Of a stretch of DNA of 64,000 nt, positions 17,481 to 28,593 are shown in pieces; positions within the stretch are counted from its first letter, which is position 1; every line of letters begins with the position of its first letter. A program made the position numbers and the translations under genes. Origin of the DNA: Candidatus Aalborgicola danicus (lineage in GTDB: Bacteria; Pseudomonadota; Gammaproteobacteria; Burkholderiales; Burkholderiaceae_C). Under the pieces are notes generated by a model. It was given only the letters and a program-made list of their open reading frames with translations. It did no database searches and was not told the origin of the DNA. The stretch is taken from NCBI GenBank assembly GCA_016703945.1, contig JADJBC010000044.1:186001-250000 (forward strand), written 5' to 3'.

Positions 17481-18544
17481 GCGGTAGCCCGTGCGACACC
17501 ACCGTCCAGCCGTCGCCACATATGGATCTTGGACACAAAGGACGCACCCACCTTTACAGCGTCCGGCTCGACACCAAAGGTCTCAAAGCCACAGCGCGTA
17601 TACAGCGCGTGTGCCCGGGTATTGCCCTCGGTTACCGTGAGCAACACCTGGCGCAGGCCCGGTCGGGTGTGGGCATGCTCCAGCGCTGCCTCGACCAGCA
17701 GATGGCCCAGCCCCGCATGTTGGTGATCGGCCTGCACAAACATACCAAACAGCGTGGCCTTGTGGCGGGCTTTTTCGCGCGTTTCCTGCCCCAGTCCGAC
17801 CGCACCGACCAGTACACCCTGTGCAAAGGCGCCAAAGATGACCTCGTGCGCGCTTGGGTCAGTGGTCAACCGCTGCTGCCACCAGGACAGCGGCAAGGCC
17901 TCACGCTCGGCCACGCTCGACGTAAACGCCTCGGGGTGGGCGGCATAAGCCTCCAACATCAGCCTGCGGTAGGCCTCGGCATCGGTTGGAGTGAGGCGTA
18001 TACAGGGTGCGAGTGTCCTGCCATATTGGCGCAGGAGTGTGGTCTCTCCCGGGAGTACCACCGTGGTCTCAAAGCGGAAACCGGCGTTGTCCAGCACACA
18101 GATGGATGCGGCATTGGCCGCATTGACCACCGCCACGATGCGGCGCAGCCCCAGGTGGCGCGCGCCATGGTCCAGCACACCGCGTACCGCTTCAGCGGCA
18201 AAGCCATGGCCACAGGCGGCGGGCGACAACGCGTAGCCGATGTCCACGTCCGGCAGACCCTTTCGGCGGATCAGGCCACACATGCCAATGGTTTCATCCG
18301 TGTTCTGGAGCGCCACCCGCCACAGGCCAAAGCCATTGCGTTCGTAGCTGGCTAGCGGGCCGTTGCGCAGGTAGGTGCGCGCATCGTCCAGCGTGCGCAC
18401 CTGCTTGTCGGCAATATTGCGAATAAACGAGGGTTCGTTGAGCAGGCGCAGGATGAAGCCCGCATCGTCGAGCGTGAATTCACTCACCCGCAAACGCTCG
18501 GTTTCGCAAATCAGCACAGCCTGGCCTCCTGGCAGTTCATTCAT
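17477..18544 (-). CDS. Tandem GNAT-domain N-acetyltransferase
   Basis: This 355-residue protein contains two GNAT acetyltransferase domains. The N-terminal one (residues about 8-165) is of the RimJ/RimL kind ([21 protein letters not shown] near the start; [19 protein letters not shown], the acetyl-CoA loop). The C-terminal one (about 180-350) carries [24 protein letters not shown], a second Q/RxxGxG/A-type acetyl-CoA loop. The substrate is unknown; RimJ-like enzymes acetylate protein N-termini or small molecules. ATG 18544 (MNELPGG) is preferred over an earlier in-frame start because family similarity begins there. It is the first gene of the reverse-strand ABC group and overlaps the ATPase gene by four bases. 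It diverges from valS with only 62 bp between starts. Confidence 0.82.
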   Translation of the reverse strand: MNELPGGQAVLICETERLRVSEFTLDDAGFILRLLNEPSFIRNIADKQVRTLDDARTYLRNGPLASYERNGFGLWRVALQNTDETIGMCGLIRRKGLPDVDIGYALSPAACGHGFAAEAVRGVLDHGARHLGLRRIVAVVNAANAASICVLDNAGFRFETTVVLPGETTLLRQYGRTLAPCIRLTPTDAEAYRRLMLEAYAAHPEAFTSSVAEREALPLSWWQQRLTTDPSAHEVIFGAFAQGVLVGAVGLGQETREKARHKATLFGMFVQADHQHAGLGHLLVEAALEHAHTRPGLRQVLLTVTEGNTRAHALYTRCGFETFGVEPDAVKVGASFVSKIHMWRRLDGGVARATA

Positions 18545-18606
18545 TGGGCGCCATGGTACCTTCAAGCCCGCCGGCAACAGTCCTGTGCCCGGTAAAATCG
18601 TCTGTT

Positions 18607-21592
<2,986 letters not shown>

Positions 21593-21596
<4 letters not shown>

Positions 21597-21820
21597 CGCC
21601 GACGCAGAACGTGGATGAATTCGCCGTTCACGGTCTCCTGCTCAATCAATTCATTGCCGGTCTGTTTGGCAAAGGCCTGAAAGTCGCGCGTGGAGCCGGG
21701 GTCGGTGGCCACAACCTTCAGCGTCTGGCCAGTCGACATTTCCGCCAAGGCCTTTTTGGCCTTCAGAATGGGCAAGGGGCAATTCAGGCCCCGGGTGTCG
21801 ATTTCTTTGTCGGCGTGCAT
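21593..21820 (-). CDS. TusA/SirA-family sulfurtransferase-like protein
   Basis: This 75-residue protein of the SirA/TusA/YeeD family starts MHADKEIDTRGLNCPLP, with the family's Cys-Pro-x-Pro motif (C14), followed by ILKAKKALAEM and a C-terminal FIHVLRRR. TusA members carry persulfide sulfur on this Cys, for tRNA thiolation or sulfur trafficking. The start at 21820 gives the standard family length and has an AGGA 11 bases upstream. An in-frame extension from 21871 is less likely. The Nudix and cysM genes on the same strand make a sulfur-related grouping plausible (cysM makes cysteine). Which TusA-like role it has cannot be decided here. Confidence 0.85.
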
Positions 21821-21827
21821 AGTGGTG

Positions 21828-22358
21828 TCAATCCTGCTTGGGGAATTCAATGAAATTCGGTGTGTATCCACGCGACTTTAACCAGTCGGCCAAGGCATAA
21901 CCCGTTCCAGCGGGCCAGCATTTGACACTCTGGGGCGCATACAGCCGGTAATCAACCAGTTCGGGAGACAGGTGCACCTCGCCATGGCACACCGCATGGT
22001 AGGCGATGATGATCTGGTTCATGCGCTGGAAGTCATAAACACCGATCAAATCCAGGGAATCGGTGGTCAGGCTGGTTTCCTCAGCTATTTCTCGGGCAAT
22101 TCCATCCTGGGGTGTTTCGCCCGCCTCCATGAAGCCTGTGATCAGCGCGTACATCTTGCCTGGCCAGGCGGCATTGCGGGCCAACAGGATCTGGCCGTCG
22201 TATTCAATCACCGCAGCCAATACCGGGACCGGGTTGTTCCAGTGTGTGTAGTTGCAGGCCGGGCAACGCAGGCGCATCTTGTCGCCACCGTCTTCAGCCT
22301 GGGTGATGAACGCCAGCGCGGTGGCGCACTGGGGGCAAAATTTAAAGGCTTCGGTCAT
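21828..22358 (-). CDS. Nudix hydrolase with N-terminal zinc ribbon
   Basis: This 176-residue protein has a four-cysteine zinc ribbon (C8, C11, C32, C35), then a Nudix domain with the box at about residues 75-97 (GFMEAGETP, REIAEET), retaining the catalytic REx2EE glutamates. The last box glycine is Ser. Zinc-ribbon Nudix enzymes of this kind hydrolyse nucleoside diphosphate derivatives such as NADH or ADP-ribose; the exact substrate is not evident. Its ATG overlaps the cysM stop (TCAT on the plus strand), so it is translationally coupled to cysM, and the TusA-like gene follows 8 bp later. The three form a compact reverse-strand operon. Confidence 0.85.
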   Translation of the reverse strand: MTEAFKFCPQCATALAFITQAEDGGDKMRLRCPACNYTHWNNPVPVLAAVIEYDGQILLARNAAWPGKMYALITGFMEAGETPQDGIAREIAEETSLTTDSLDLIGVYDFQRMNQIIIAYHAVCHGEVHLSPELVDYRLYAPQSVKCWPAGTGYALADWLKSRGYTPNFIEFPKQD

Positions 22359-23257
22359 GCTGGGAACACTCCGGTAGACAGGTAGCGGTCTCCACGGTCA
22401 CACACGATAAACACAATCGTTGCGTCCTTCTCACGACTGGCGATCTCCTGCGCCACCCAGCAGGCGCCTGCTGCGGAAATGCCCGCAAAAATGCCCTCTT
22501 CGCGCGCCAGGCGGCGGCACATTTCTTCGGCATCTGACTGGCTCACGTAGATCAGTTCGTCCACATTGGCTGGGTCGTAAATTTTGGGCAAATACTCAGT
22601 GGGCCACTTGCGGATGCCGGGAATGCGTGAACCTTCTGAGGGCTGGGCACCGACGATGCGCACAGAGGGGTTCTTCTCTTTCAAAAAGCGCGCCACGCCG
22701 GTAATGGTTCCGGTGGTGCCCATGGCACTCACGAAATGGGTGATGCGCCCACCCGTTTGCTCCCAGATTTCGGGCCCTGTGGTCTCGTAGTGGATACGCG
22801 GGTTGTCGGTATTGGCAAACTGGTCCAGCACCCGCCCTTTGCCATCGCGTTGCATTTGTTCGGCCAGGTCACGGGCGTACTCCATGCCGCCGCTCTTGGG
22901 CGTCAGAATCAACTCGGCGCCAAAGGCTTTCATGGTCTGCACGCGCTCGATGGACAAGTCCTCCGGCATGATCAACACCATGCGATACCCCTTGATCGCC
23001 GCCGCCATGGCCAGCGCAATGCCGGTGTTGCCCGACGTCGCTTCGATCAGGGTGTCGCCCGGTTTGATGTCACCTCGCTCCTGCGCACGCTGGATCATGG
23101 ACAGGGCAGGGCGGTCCTTGACCGAACCCGCCGGGTTGTTGCCCTCCAGCTTGCCCAAAACCACCGTGTTGCGCCCACCGTTCGCGCTGGCACCAATGCG
23201 TTGCAAGGCGACCAAAGGTGTGTTCCCGATCGCATCTTCAATAGTTGGGTATTTCAT
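22355..23257 (-). CDS. cysM: Cysteine synthase B (O-acetylserine sulfhydrylase)
   Basis: This 300-residue PLP enzyme makes cysteine from O-acetylserine (or O-phosphoserine) and sulfide or thiosulfate. The PLP-binding lysine is K47 in NPAGSVKDRPA. The substrate loop EATSGNTGIALAM follows near residue 68, and the phosphate-binding MGTTGTITG is near 175. The N-terminus MKYPTIEDAIGNTPLV and the WPTEYLPKI segment are typical of the CysM rather than the CysK branch. It is the first gene of a compact operon with the Nudix and TusA-like genes. It diverges from tRNA-Leu, with 42 bp between them. Confidence 0.93.
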   Translation of the reverse strand: MKYPTIEDAIGNTPLVALQRIGASANGGRNTVVLGKLEGNNPAGSVKDRPALSMIQRAQERGDIKPGDTLIEATSGNTGIALAMAAAIKGYRMVLIMPEDLSIERVQTMKAFGAELILTPKSGGMEYARDLAEQMQRDGKGRVLDQFANTDNPRIHYETTGPEIWEQTGGRITHFVSAMGTTGTITGVARFLKEKNPSVRIVGAQPSEGSRIPGIRKWPTEYLPKIYDPANVDELIYVSQSDAEEMCRRLAREEGIFAGISAAGACWVAQEIASREKDATIVFIVCDRGDRYLSTGVFPA

Positions 23258-23299
23258 GCCCTTAAATGTGCCATAATTTGCGTCTCAGTTTTAAGCGTC

Positions 23300-23384
23300 G
23301 CCCGGGTGGTGGAATTGGTAGACGCACGGGACTCAAAATCCCGCGCCGCAAGGCGTGCCGGTTCGATTCCGGCCCCGGGCACCA
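23300..23384 (+). tRNA. tRNA-Leu (anticodon CAA)
   Basis: 85 nt including an encoded CCA. Acceptor arms GCCCGGG (23300-23306) and CCCGGGC (23374-23380) pair fully. The anticodon stem-loop reads CGGGA-CTCAAAA-TCCCG with anticodon CAA. A long variable arm (CGCCGCAAGGCG) marks a class II tRNA, and GTTCGATTCC forms the T loop. It decodes UUG. A strong terminator follows directly. No integrase or attachment-site signs are nearby. Confidence 0.97.
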
Positions 23385-23390
23385 CAGATA

Positions 23391-23430
23391 AAGCCGGAAG
23401 CTTCCAAAAGCTTCCGGCTTTTTTGTTTTT
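23391..23430 (+). terminator. Rho-independent terminator of tRNA-Leu
   Basis: A perfect 13-bp stem (AAGCCGGAAGCTT, 23391-23403; AAGCTTCCGGCTT, 23408-23420) with a 4-base loop, followed by TTTTGTTTTT. Confidence 0.95.
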
Positions 23431-23598
23431 CCCCTCTGAATCCTGTTCCCTATTGTGCATGGGTGGCCGTCGCAACGAATGGTGACACCTACACTTTGAA
23501 ACAAACCATCTGGATTGCGCTGTGAGAAGCACTCTAAGATCAAGCCCCGGTCCATAGTTCACTGAATCGCAGTTGGTCCCGTTTCAGGAGCCGTCTTC

Positions 23599-25017
23599 AT
23601 GAACCATTCAAACTACTGCGCGCGCGCACTTGCCGCATGGGCAATACTGCTTCCCATGTTGGCCCACGCTGTGCCGCCAACACTGGGGCGATGCCAGGTA
23701 CTGCCCAGCGACCACGTGCTGAACGCCCGTATTGACGACTTGCCGGTACACCCGCAGTCGGCGGATTTCATTCGCACCATCAGCAGTGGCTCGCGACGCT
23801 TGCATTTGGATTTGGGTATCAGTGAAGACACCCAGGCCAGCGACTACTACGGCATTCCGTACAACATTGTCTCGGGCAGCAGCATGTCCTGGCCAACCGT
23901 GCATCTGGATGCAGGGTGGCCTGAAGAAAGTGACTGTGCGTCGGCCGGGCATGCGGCGATGCAACCCTGTGTGGGCGTGGTGCCAGCGCTATTGCCGATT
24001 CCTGCCAACCCCAAGGTAGAAGGTGGCATCAGTACCGACAAGTCAATCTACAACGACCACCACATTTTGGTTGTCGACACCGACACCTGTCGCCTTTGGG
24101 AGAGTTACAACAGTTATGCGCGCAGCGACGGCGGCTGGGACATTTTGTCCAGCGCGCAGTTCGACCTCAGTTCCAACGCCATGCGCCCGGCCAACTGGAC
24201 TTCATCGGACGCTGCGGGTTTGCCTGTATTCCCACTCTTGTTGCGCGCGGACGAAGCCAGCGCTGGTGCTATCCCGCACGCGCTTCGCTTCACCATCCAA
24301 AGCAGCAAGATTCGCAATGCCTATGTCTGGCCCGCTACCCACCGCACCAGCAACGGTGATGCGTCTCTGGCCAAGCCACCCATGGGCCAGCGGTTCCGGC
24401 TCAAGGCGAGTTATGCGATTCCTGCCAATTACACCGTGCAGGCCAAGGCCATTTTGGAAGCGTTCAAACGGTATGGTCTGTTGATCGCGGATGGTGGGTC
24501 CGATATGTACATTCAAGGCGAGCCCAGCCGCGACTGGTCCGAGCAAACCATCTCCCAGGTGCAGTCGCTGAGCCACACGGAGTTTGAAGCGGTTGACATG
24601 GCACCGGTGATGGCTCGACCCGGCTTTGCCGCAACTTCTGCACGCATGCCACCGGCGGTCTCAATCCTGGGGTTCGCCATAGGAGGCAGTCTTGCCGGCC
24701 CGCTGGATGCGCAATCGCTAACAGTACACATTTCGGTTTCGTCTGCTGACCGGGGGCACGCAGGGCAACTGTATGTGCTGGCGTTTTCACCGTTGATCAC
24801 ACAGACCTATGCCTTGACTGCCACGGGGTGGCAGGTCATGGACAGCGGTTCCATGCCGAGTTACGCCGATGTGTCCCTTGGCGACCATGGGATTGACGTA
24901 GTCAACCACATCAACCTCGCGCTGTTGCCGGGTCTGCAGGTCTGGGTTGGCTATGGGCGCAACGTGAGCGACATGGTGAGTGGCTCCAAATATGCGCGCA
25001 TCTACCCTGTCGACTAG
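23599..25017 (+). CDS. Exported protein of unknown function
   Basis: This 472-residue protein has a signal peptide (MNHSNYCARALAAWAILLPMLAHAVPP). No family with a known reaction is recognised. Visible features: an aromatic and Asp-rich central part (DHHILVVDTDTCRLWESYNSY near residue 155) that looks like a binding or catalytic core, WPATHRTS near 250, and a C-terminal beta-rich domain ending LQVWVGYGRNVSDMVSGSKYARIY. Similar C-terminal modules occur at the ends of other secreted betaproteobacterial proteins. It has a GGAG ribosome-binding site upstream and is 104 bp before the cytochrome gene on the same strand. It may therefore belong to the same extracytoplasmic redox group, though the gap could contain a promoter. 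Confidence 0.7.
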   Translation: MNHSNYCARALAAWAILLPMLAHAVPPTLGRCQVLPSDHVLNARIDDLPVHPQSADFIRTISSGSRRLHLDLGISEDTQASDYYGIPYNIVSGSSMSWPTVHLDAGWPEESDCASAGHAAMQPCVGVVPALLPIPANPKVEGGISTDKSIYNDHHILVVDTDTCRLWESYNSYARSDGGWDILSSAQFDLSSNAMRPANWTSSDAAGLPVFPLLLRADEASAGAIPHALRFTIQSSKIRNAYVWPATHRTSNGDASLAKPPMGQRFRLKASYAIPANYTVQAKAILEAFKRYGLLIADGGSDMYIQGEPSRDWSEQTISQVQSLSHTEFEAVDMAPVMARPGFAATSARMPPAVSILGFAIGGSLAGPLDAQSLTVHISVSSADRGHAGQLYVLAFSPLITQTYALTATGWQVMDSGSMPSYADVSLGDHGIDVVNHINLALLPGLQVWVGYGRNVSDMVSGSKYARIYPVD

Positions 25018-25121
25018 CGCCCTGCTCGGGTGCTTGTGTTGCCTTCTGCAAGAGACCGTTGGACATGGGATACTTTGACCAGTGGTTCAGGAATGTCGGT
25101 TGCTACTAAGGACTTCGTACT

Positions 25122-25751
25122 GTGAATTTTTCCGCAACGCGTGTGTTATGGCCTTCTCTATTGGTTGTTATTTCCATTGGTAGCATGTCGCACGGAGCCT
25201 TGGCCGCCGACCCTGCGCGAGGGCAAGTGTTGTGGAACAAGCCGGGCTTGTCAGGTGTCAATATGTGCAGTGATTGCCACGGTGTTACGCCCAGCACCAA
25301 CGTCAGCAAGGTGTGGAATGCATCAGGCTCCCGGTCTGATCAGGGCTTTCCCAGCGCCATTCGCAACGCGATCAGCACTCAGCGCGACATGTTTGAATTT
25401 TCTGATTTGACAGATTCCGACCTGGCCGATCTGGCGTCTTATATCAATGCCATTCGTTACGGCAAGTCCATCACACCGCCGAGCTTGACGGATGCAGAGT
25501 GTCTTTTCAATTGGGCCGAAATTCAGTTGCCAACCGTGTTTAAAGCGCCCGCTGTTCAGAGTGGCACGATTTCAACGTTGGGCTACCGGGTGTACAGCGT
25601 GGATGGCACCACCAACGCATTGGGCCACGACACTGCGGACTCCCAGATCTGGGTGTTGGCCCCGAGCTTTGGGTTTGCGGCTCCGGCTCCTCTGGGAAGT
25701 GCCACCAGCGCCAGTCTTCTGAGTACTTCGCGTGCGGCCGGTTGCCGTTAG
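25122..25751 (+). CDS. Exported c-type cytochrome with a C-terminal extra domain
   Basis: This 209-residue protein starts at GTG 25122, with AAGGA ten bases upstream. A signal peptide (to about ALA at 29) is followed by a small class I cytochrome c domain: the heme-attachment motif is CSDCH at residues 49-53, and MFEF near residue 91 may supply the axial Met. The last about 80 residues (CLFNWAEIQLPTVF, then YRVYS, IWVLAPSFG) form a second module common in secreted betaproteobacterial proteins, with no known function. The TlpA-like gene follows after 13 bp and the cluster continues to apbE, so the cytochrome is probably an electron carrier in the same periplasmic redox system. The fusion with the NWAE-type module is unusual. 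Confidence 0.82.
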   Translation: MNFSATRVLWPSLLVVISIGSMSHGALAADPARGQVLWNKPGLSGVNMCSDCHGVTPSTNVSKVWNASGSRSDQGFPSAIRNAISTQRDMFEFSDLTDSDLADLASYINAIRYGKSITPPSLTDAECLFNWAEIQLPTVFKAPAVQSGTISTLGYRVYSVDGTTNALGHDTADSQIWVLAPSFGFAAPAPLGSATSASLLSTSRAAGCR

Positions 25752-25764
25752 GCTTACTGCAGAG

Positions 25765-26253
25765 ATGAAGACTGCTTCTGCCTTGGTATCGTTGTTACTG
25801 GTGGTGACCCATGCGTGCGCCGTTGAGGTAGGAGCACCCGCGCCAGAGTTTGCACTGAACAACATGCAGCGCAATGTCAAACTGAGTGACTTCAAAGGTA
25901 AGACGGTTTATCTGGATTTTTGGGCGTCGTGGTGCGGGCCGTGCAAACAGTCTTTTCCGTGGATGAACGAGATGCAGGCCAAATACGCGGCGCAGGGTTT
26001 GCAAGTGATTGCTGTGAATGTCGACAAAAAGCAGGCGGATGCCAACGCATTTTTGGCGCAGCGTCTGGTCCAGTTTGAAGTGTTATTTGATGCACCGGGG
26101 CAGACCCCACAGGCCTATGCGATCAAAGCCATGCCCACTTCCCTGTTGATTGGCCCGGACGGCAAAGTTCTGCACATCCACAGCGGTTTTCGGGATGAAC
26201 AGCGGCAGGTTGTGGAAGAACAAATCAAGGCAGCATTGGCTGCCAAGCGTTAG
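25765..26253 (+). CDS. TlpA-like periplasmic thioredoxin
   Basis: This 162-residue thioredoxin-fold protein has a signal peptide (MKTASALVSLLLVVTHACA) and the redox motif WCGPC near residue 55 (in DFWASWCGPCKQSFPWM). The cis-Pro loop is KAMPTSLLI near 126. TlpA/ResA-like proteins reduce disulfides in the periplasm, often for cytochrome c maturation or for keeping metal-binding cysteines reduced. ATG 25765 is chosen because it opens the signal sequence. The gene sits between the c-type cytochrome (13 bp gap) and the DUF4266 lipoprotein (13 bp gap), whose C-terminal Cys-Gly-Cys it might reduce. The partner assignment is inference. Confidence 0.88.
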   Translation: MKTASALVSLLLVVTHACAVEVGAPAPEFALNNMQRNVKLSDFKGKTVYLDFWASWCGPCKQSFPWMNEMQAKYAAQGLQVIAVNVDKKQADANAFLAQRLVQFEVLFDAPGQTPQAYAIKAMPTSLLIGPDGKVLHIHSGFRDEQRQVVEEQIKAALAAKR

Positions 26254-26266
26254 ACAGGAATCCCGT

Positions 26267-26491
26267 ATGCGAGTGAGAACCACCTTGGCGGCCGTCATGC
26301 TGCTGTTGAGCCTGACCGGCTGCTCCAATCTGAGCCCCGTAAAACCGTGGGAAAAAGGCAATTTGGCCAACCCTGCCATGGGTTTTGGTACCGATGTTCT
26401 TGGCGCCCGGTTTGAGCAACATGTATACGGCAGCCGCGAAAATTCGAGCGGCGGTTATGGCGTAGGAGGCGGTGGTTGTGGCTGCAATTGA
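26267..26491 (+). CDS. DUF4266 small lipoprotein with Gly-rich CGC tail
   Basis: This 74-residue lipoprotein has a lipobox LTGC (Cys about 18). The mature part begins SNLSPVKPWEKGNLANPAM, a DUF4266 hallmark, and ends in a glycine-rich tail with a final GGGGCGCN. AGGA lies eight bases before ATG 26267. The gene follows the TlpA-like gene by 13 bp and overlaps the next gene (DUF3570) by 14 bp: the codons for its glycine tail double as the AGGAGG ribosome-binding site of DUF3570, so the two are translationally coupled. The function is unknown. The paired cysteines in a flexible tail could bind metal, form a disulfide or be modified; this is speculative. Confidence 0.85.
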   Translation: MRVRTTLAAVMLLLSLTGCSNLSPVKPWEKGNLANPAMGFGTDVLGARFEQHVYGSRENSSGGYGVGGGGCGCN

Positions 26492-27635
26492 ATCGACCCT
26501 AGGCAGTGTGCTGGCGGCTTCGCTGTTGCTACCAGGGCTGGCTCTGGTATCGGGCGCTGTGCAGGCTGAGAGTGCGCCTGAACAAGGTCTGATCGCTCTC
26601 AAGGTGGCCCACTACAGCGACGGTCAGCTTGGCTGGGAGCGAGTCACGGTGCGTTCGCCGCAGCTCTATGCCCTGGTTCCCCTGGCCGGTGATTGGTCTT
26701 TGGAGGGTGCTTGGGTGGGCGATAGCGTGTCTGGTGCGACACCGCGTATGCACACTTTTGAGTCCGGCGCTACGCCGTCCATGGAAGACTATCGCAAGGT
26801 GGTTGATGTCAAAGTCACGCGTTATTTCTCTCGGGCGGCGGTATCAGCGGGGTTGACCTATTCCACCGAACACGACTACACCTCGCGTGCATTGGGCCTG
26901 GAGGCGCGCCTCTCCAGCGACGATAACAACACCACATGGTCACTGGGCTATGGCACGGCCCGCGACCTGATCGACAATACCTTCAGTGGTGGTGGAGTGG
27001 CTGACCAGACCAAGCGTACCGACGAGTGGATGGTTGGCGTCACCCAGGTGGTAACACCCAACGACATTATTCAGCTCAACCTGACCCGTTCGTTGGGCCG
27101 AGGGTATTTCAACGACCCCTACAAAGACTTCGAAAACCGCCCGGATTTTCGCAACACCAGCATCGCACTGTTCCGCTGGAACCACCATCTGGAGACTCTG
27201 GACGTGTCGGTGCGCAGCAGCTACCGGGCTTACGCCGACAGCTTTGGCGTAAGGTCTCACACGCTGGGGCTGGAGCTGGTCAAGTCGTTTGACCGATGGA
27301 CCTTCACCCCTGGGTTGCGAGCCTACACCCAGAGCGCAGCCGATTTTTACTTTGACCCCGTGGTGGACGCGAACGGTGTGCCAAGCCCCGTGTTAACCCG
27401 CCGCTTTGCCAACCGCCTGACCGACAAGCATTCTGCGGACCAGCGGCTGGCGGCATTCGGCGCTGTGACGGCCGGCATCAAAGTGGCTTACGCCATTGAT
27501 CCGCAGACCCAGGTCGATTTCAAGCTCGAAAATTACCGTCAGCGTGCTTCCCTGGCGTGGGGTTCGGGTGGTAGTCCCTATCTTGAACCCTTTAGCGCAG
27601 TCTCCATGCAGTTTGGCGTGGCGCGCAAGTTCTGA
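26478..27635 (+). CDS. DUF3570 outer-membrane beta-barrel protein with two SGAT motifs
   Basis: This 385-residue protein is predicted to be an outer-membrane barrel: a signal-like hydrophobic N-terminus (to about AQA at 30), alternating beta strands with many aromatic residues, and a C-terminal Phe (GVARKF). GTG 26478 is taken as start because AGGAGG ends eight bases upstream. Near the N-terminus of the mature protein are two SGAT motifs, DSVSGATPR (SGAT at 85-88) and ESGATPS (96-99). SGA[ST] preceded by Asp is the acceptor motif that ApbE flavin transferases modify, and apbE is the next gene (10 bp gap). This suggests the barrel carries covalent FMN, an inference not yet known to have been tested. 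It overlaps the DUF4266 gene by 14 bp. Confidence 0.85.
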   Translation: MAAIESTLGSVLAASLLLPGLALVSGAVQAESAPEQGLIALKVAHYSDGQLGWERVTVRSPQLYALVPLAGDWSLEGAWVGDSVSGATPRMHTFESGATPSMEDYRKVVDVKVTRYFSRAAVSAGLTYSTEHDYTSRALGLEARLSSDDNNTTWSLGYGTARDLIDNTFSGGGVADQTKRTDEWMVGVTQVVTPNDIIQLNLTRSLGRGYFNDPYKDFENRPDFRNTSIALFRWNHHLETLDVSVRSSYRAYADSFGVRSHTLGLELVKSFDRWTFTPGLRAYTQSAADFYFDPVVDANGVPSPVLTRRFANRLTDKHSADQRLAAFGAVTAGIKVAYAIDPQTQVDFKLENYRQRASLAWGSGGSPYLEPFSAVSMQFGVARKF

Positions 27636-27645
27636 TCACCGGTTG

Positions 27646-28593
27646 ATGGGGCATTGGTCCACGCTGCGGGTCGAGTTTGTGGCGATGGCCTCGCCTTGCT
27701 CGATCACGATCGACACCCGTGATGAGGGTGCTGCCCAACACGCCGCCGACCTGGCTGTAGCCGAAGTTCGCCGCATCGAACAAAAATACTCCCGTTATCA
27801 GCCGGACAGCGTTGTGTCGCGCATCAACCGCGACGCCGCACAAACTGCAGTGGCGGTGGATGAGGAAACTGCAGGGCTGTTGGACTTTGCCCAACGTTTG
27901 TGGCAACTCAGTGGTGGTTGTTTTGACATCAGCTCCGGCGTATTGCGGCGGGCCTGGGATTTTCGTAGCGAACAGATTCCCACCGCCGAGGTATTGCGAG
28001 CCGCACTGGACGGCGTGGGTTGGTCCAGGCTCAGTTGGGACGGGGCATCGATTCGTTTTGGCGTTGACGGCATGGAGATCGACTTTGGCGGCATCGGCAA
28101 AGAATATGCTGCAGATCGCGCGGCCCACCAGTTGCGCCAGCAGGGTGTTGAGAACGCCTTGGTCAATCTGGGGGGTGACATCCATGCCCTGGGTCCACAT
28201 GCGCGAGCCGATGGCTTGGGCGATCCCTGGACCATTGCCATTCGCCACCCCCGAAACGCAGCAGAATCCATTGCCCTTCTACCCTTGCACCGCGGGGGGT
28301 TGGCGACCAGTGGAGATTACGAGCGCTTTTTTGAGAAAGACGGGCGCCGTTATTGCCACATTCTCGATCCCCGCAATGGTTTGCCCGTGACCCACTGGCA
28401 GTCGGTGAGCATTGTCAGTGCCAACGCGGTATCGGCCGGCGCTTTGTCCACCATTGCGATGCTCAAGGAACACGACGCTTTGGCGTGGCTGGAGGCGCAG
28501 GGAGCGAGCTACTTGGCCGTCAGGCACGATGGTGCCTTTTTTTCCAAGGGCGCGCAACCGTCTACTGGGGTGAATCAGCCAGCGACCGCATAG
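27646..28593 (+). CDS. apbE: FAD:protein FMN transferase (ApbE family)
   Basis: This 315-residue ApbE/Ftp-family protein moves FMN from FAD to a Thr or Ser of a target protein. Conserved pieces include MASPCSITI near residue 14, KYSRYQPDSVVSRIN near 45, DFGGIGKEYAADRAA near 146, LVNLGGDIHALG near 173 and HILDPRNGLPV near 235. Two oddities: no signal peptide or lipobox is visible, although most ApbE proteins act in the periplasm, and the usual A-D-A-L-x-T Mg-binding segment reads SAGALST (residues about 263-269), so the Asp is Gly. ATG 27646 is used; ATG 27685 is possible. It is the last gene of the redox operon, and its end overlaps the convergent kinase gene by 32 bp. Confidence 0.87.
   Translation: MGHWSTLRVEFVAMASPCSITIDTRDEGAAQHAADLAVAEVRRIEQKYSRYQPDSVVSRINRDAAQTAVAVDEETAGLLDFAQRLWQLSGGCFDISSGVLRRAWDFRSEQIPTAEVLRAALDGVGWSRLSWDGASIRFGVDGMEIDFGGIGKEYAADRAAHQLRQQGVENALVNLGGDIHALGPHARADGLGDPWTIAIRHPRNAAESIALLPLHRGGLATSGDYERFFEKDGRRYCHILDPRNGLPVTHWQSVSIVSANAVSAGALSTIAMLKEHDALAWLEAQGASYLAVRHDGAFFSKGAQPSTGVNQPATA

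Noticed and set aside
22736..23485. Plus-strand open frame running through cysM and tRNA-Leu
   Set aside because: It crosses a tRNA gene and terminator and is antisense to cysM.
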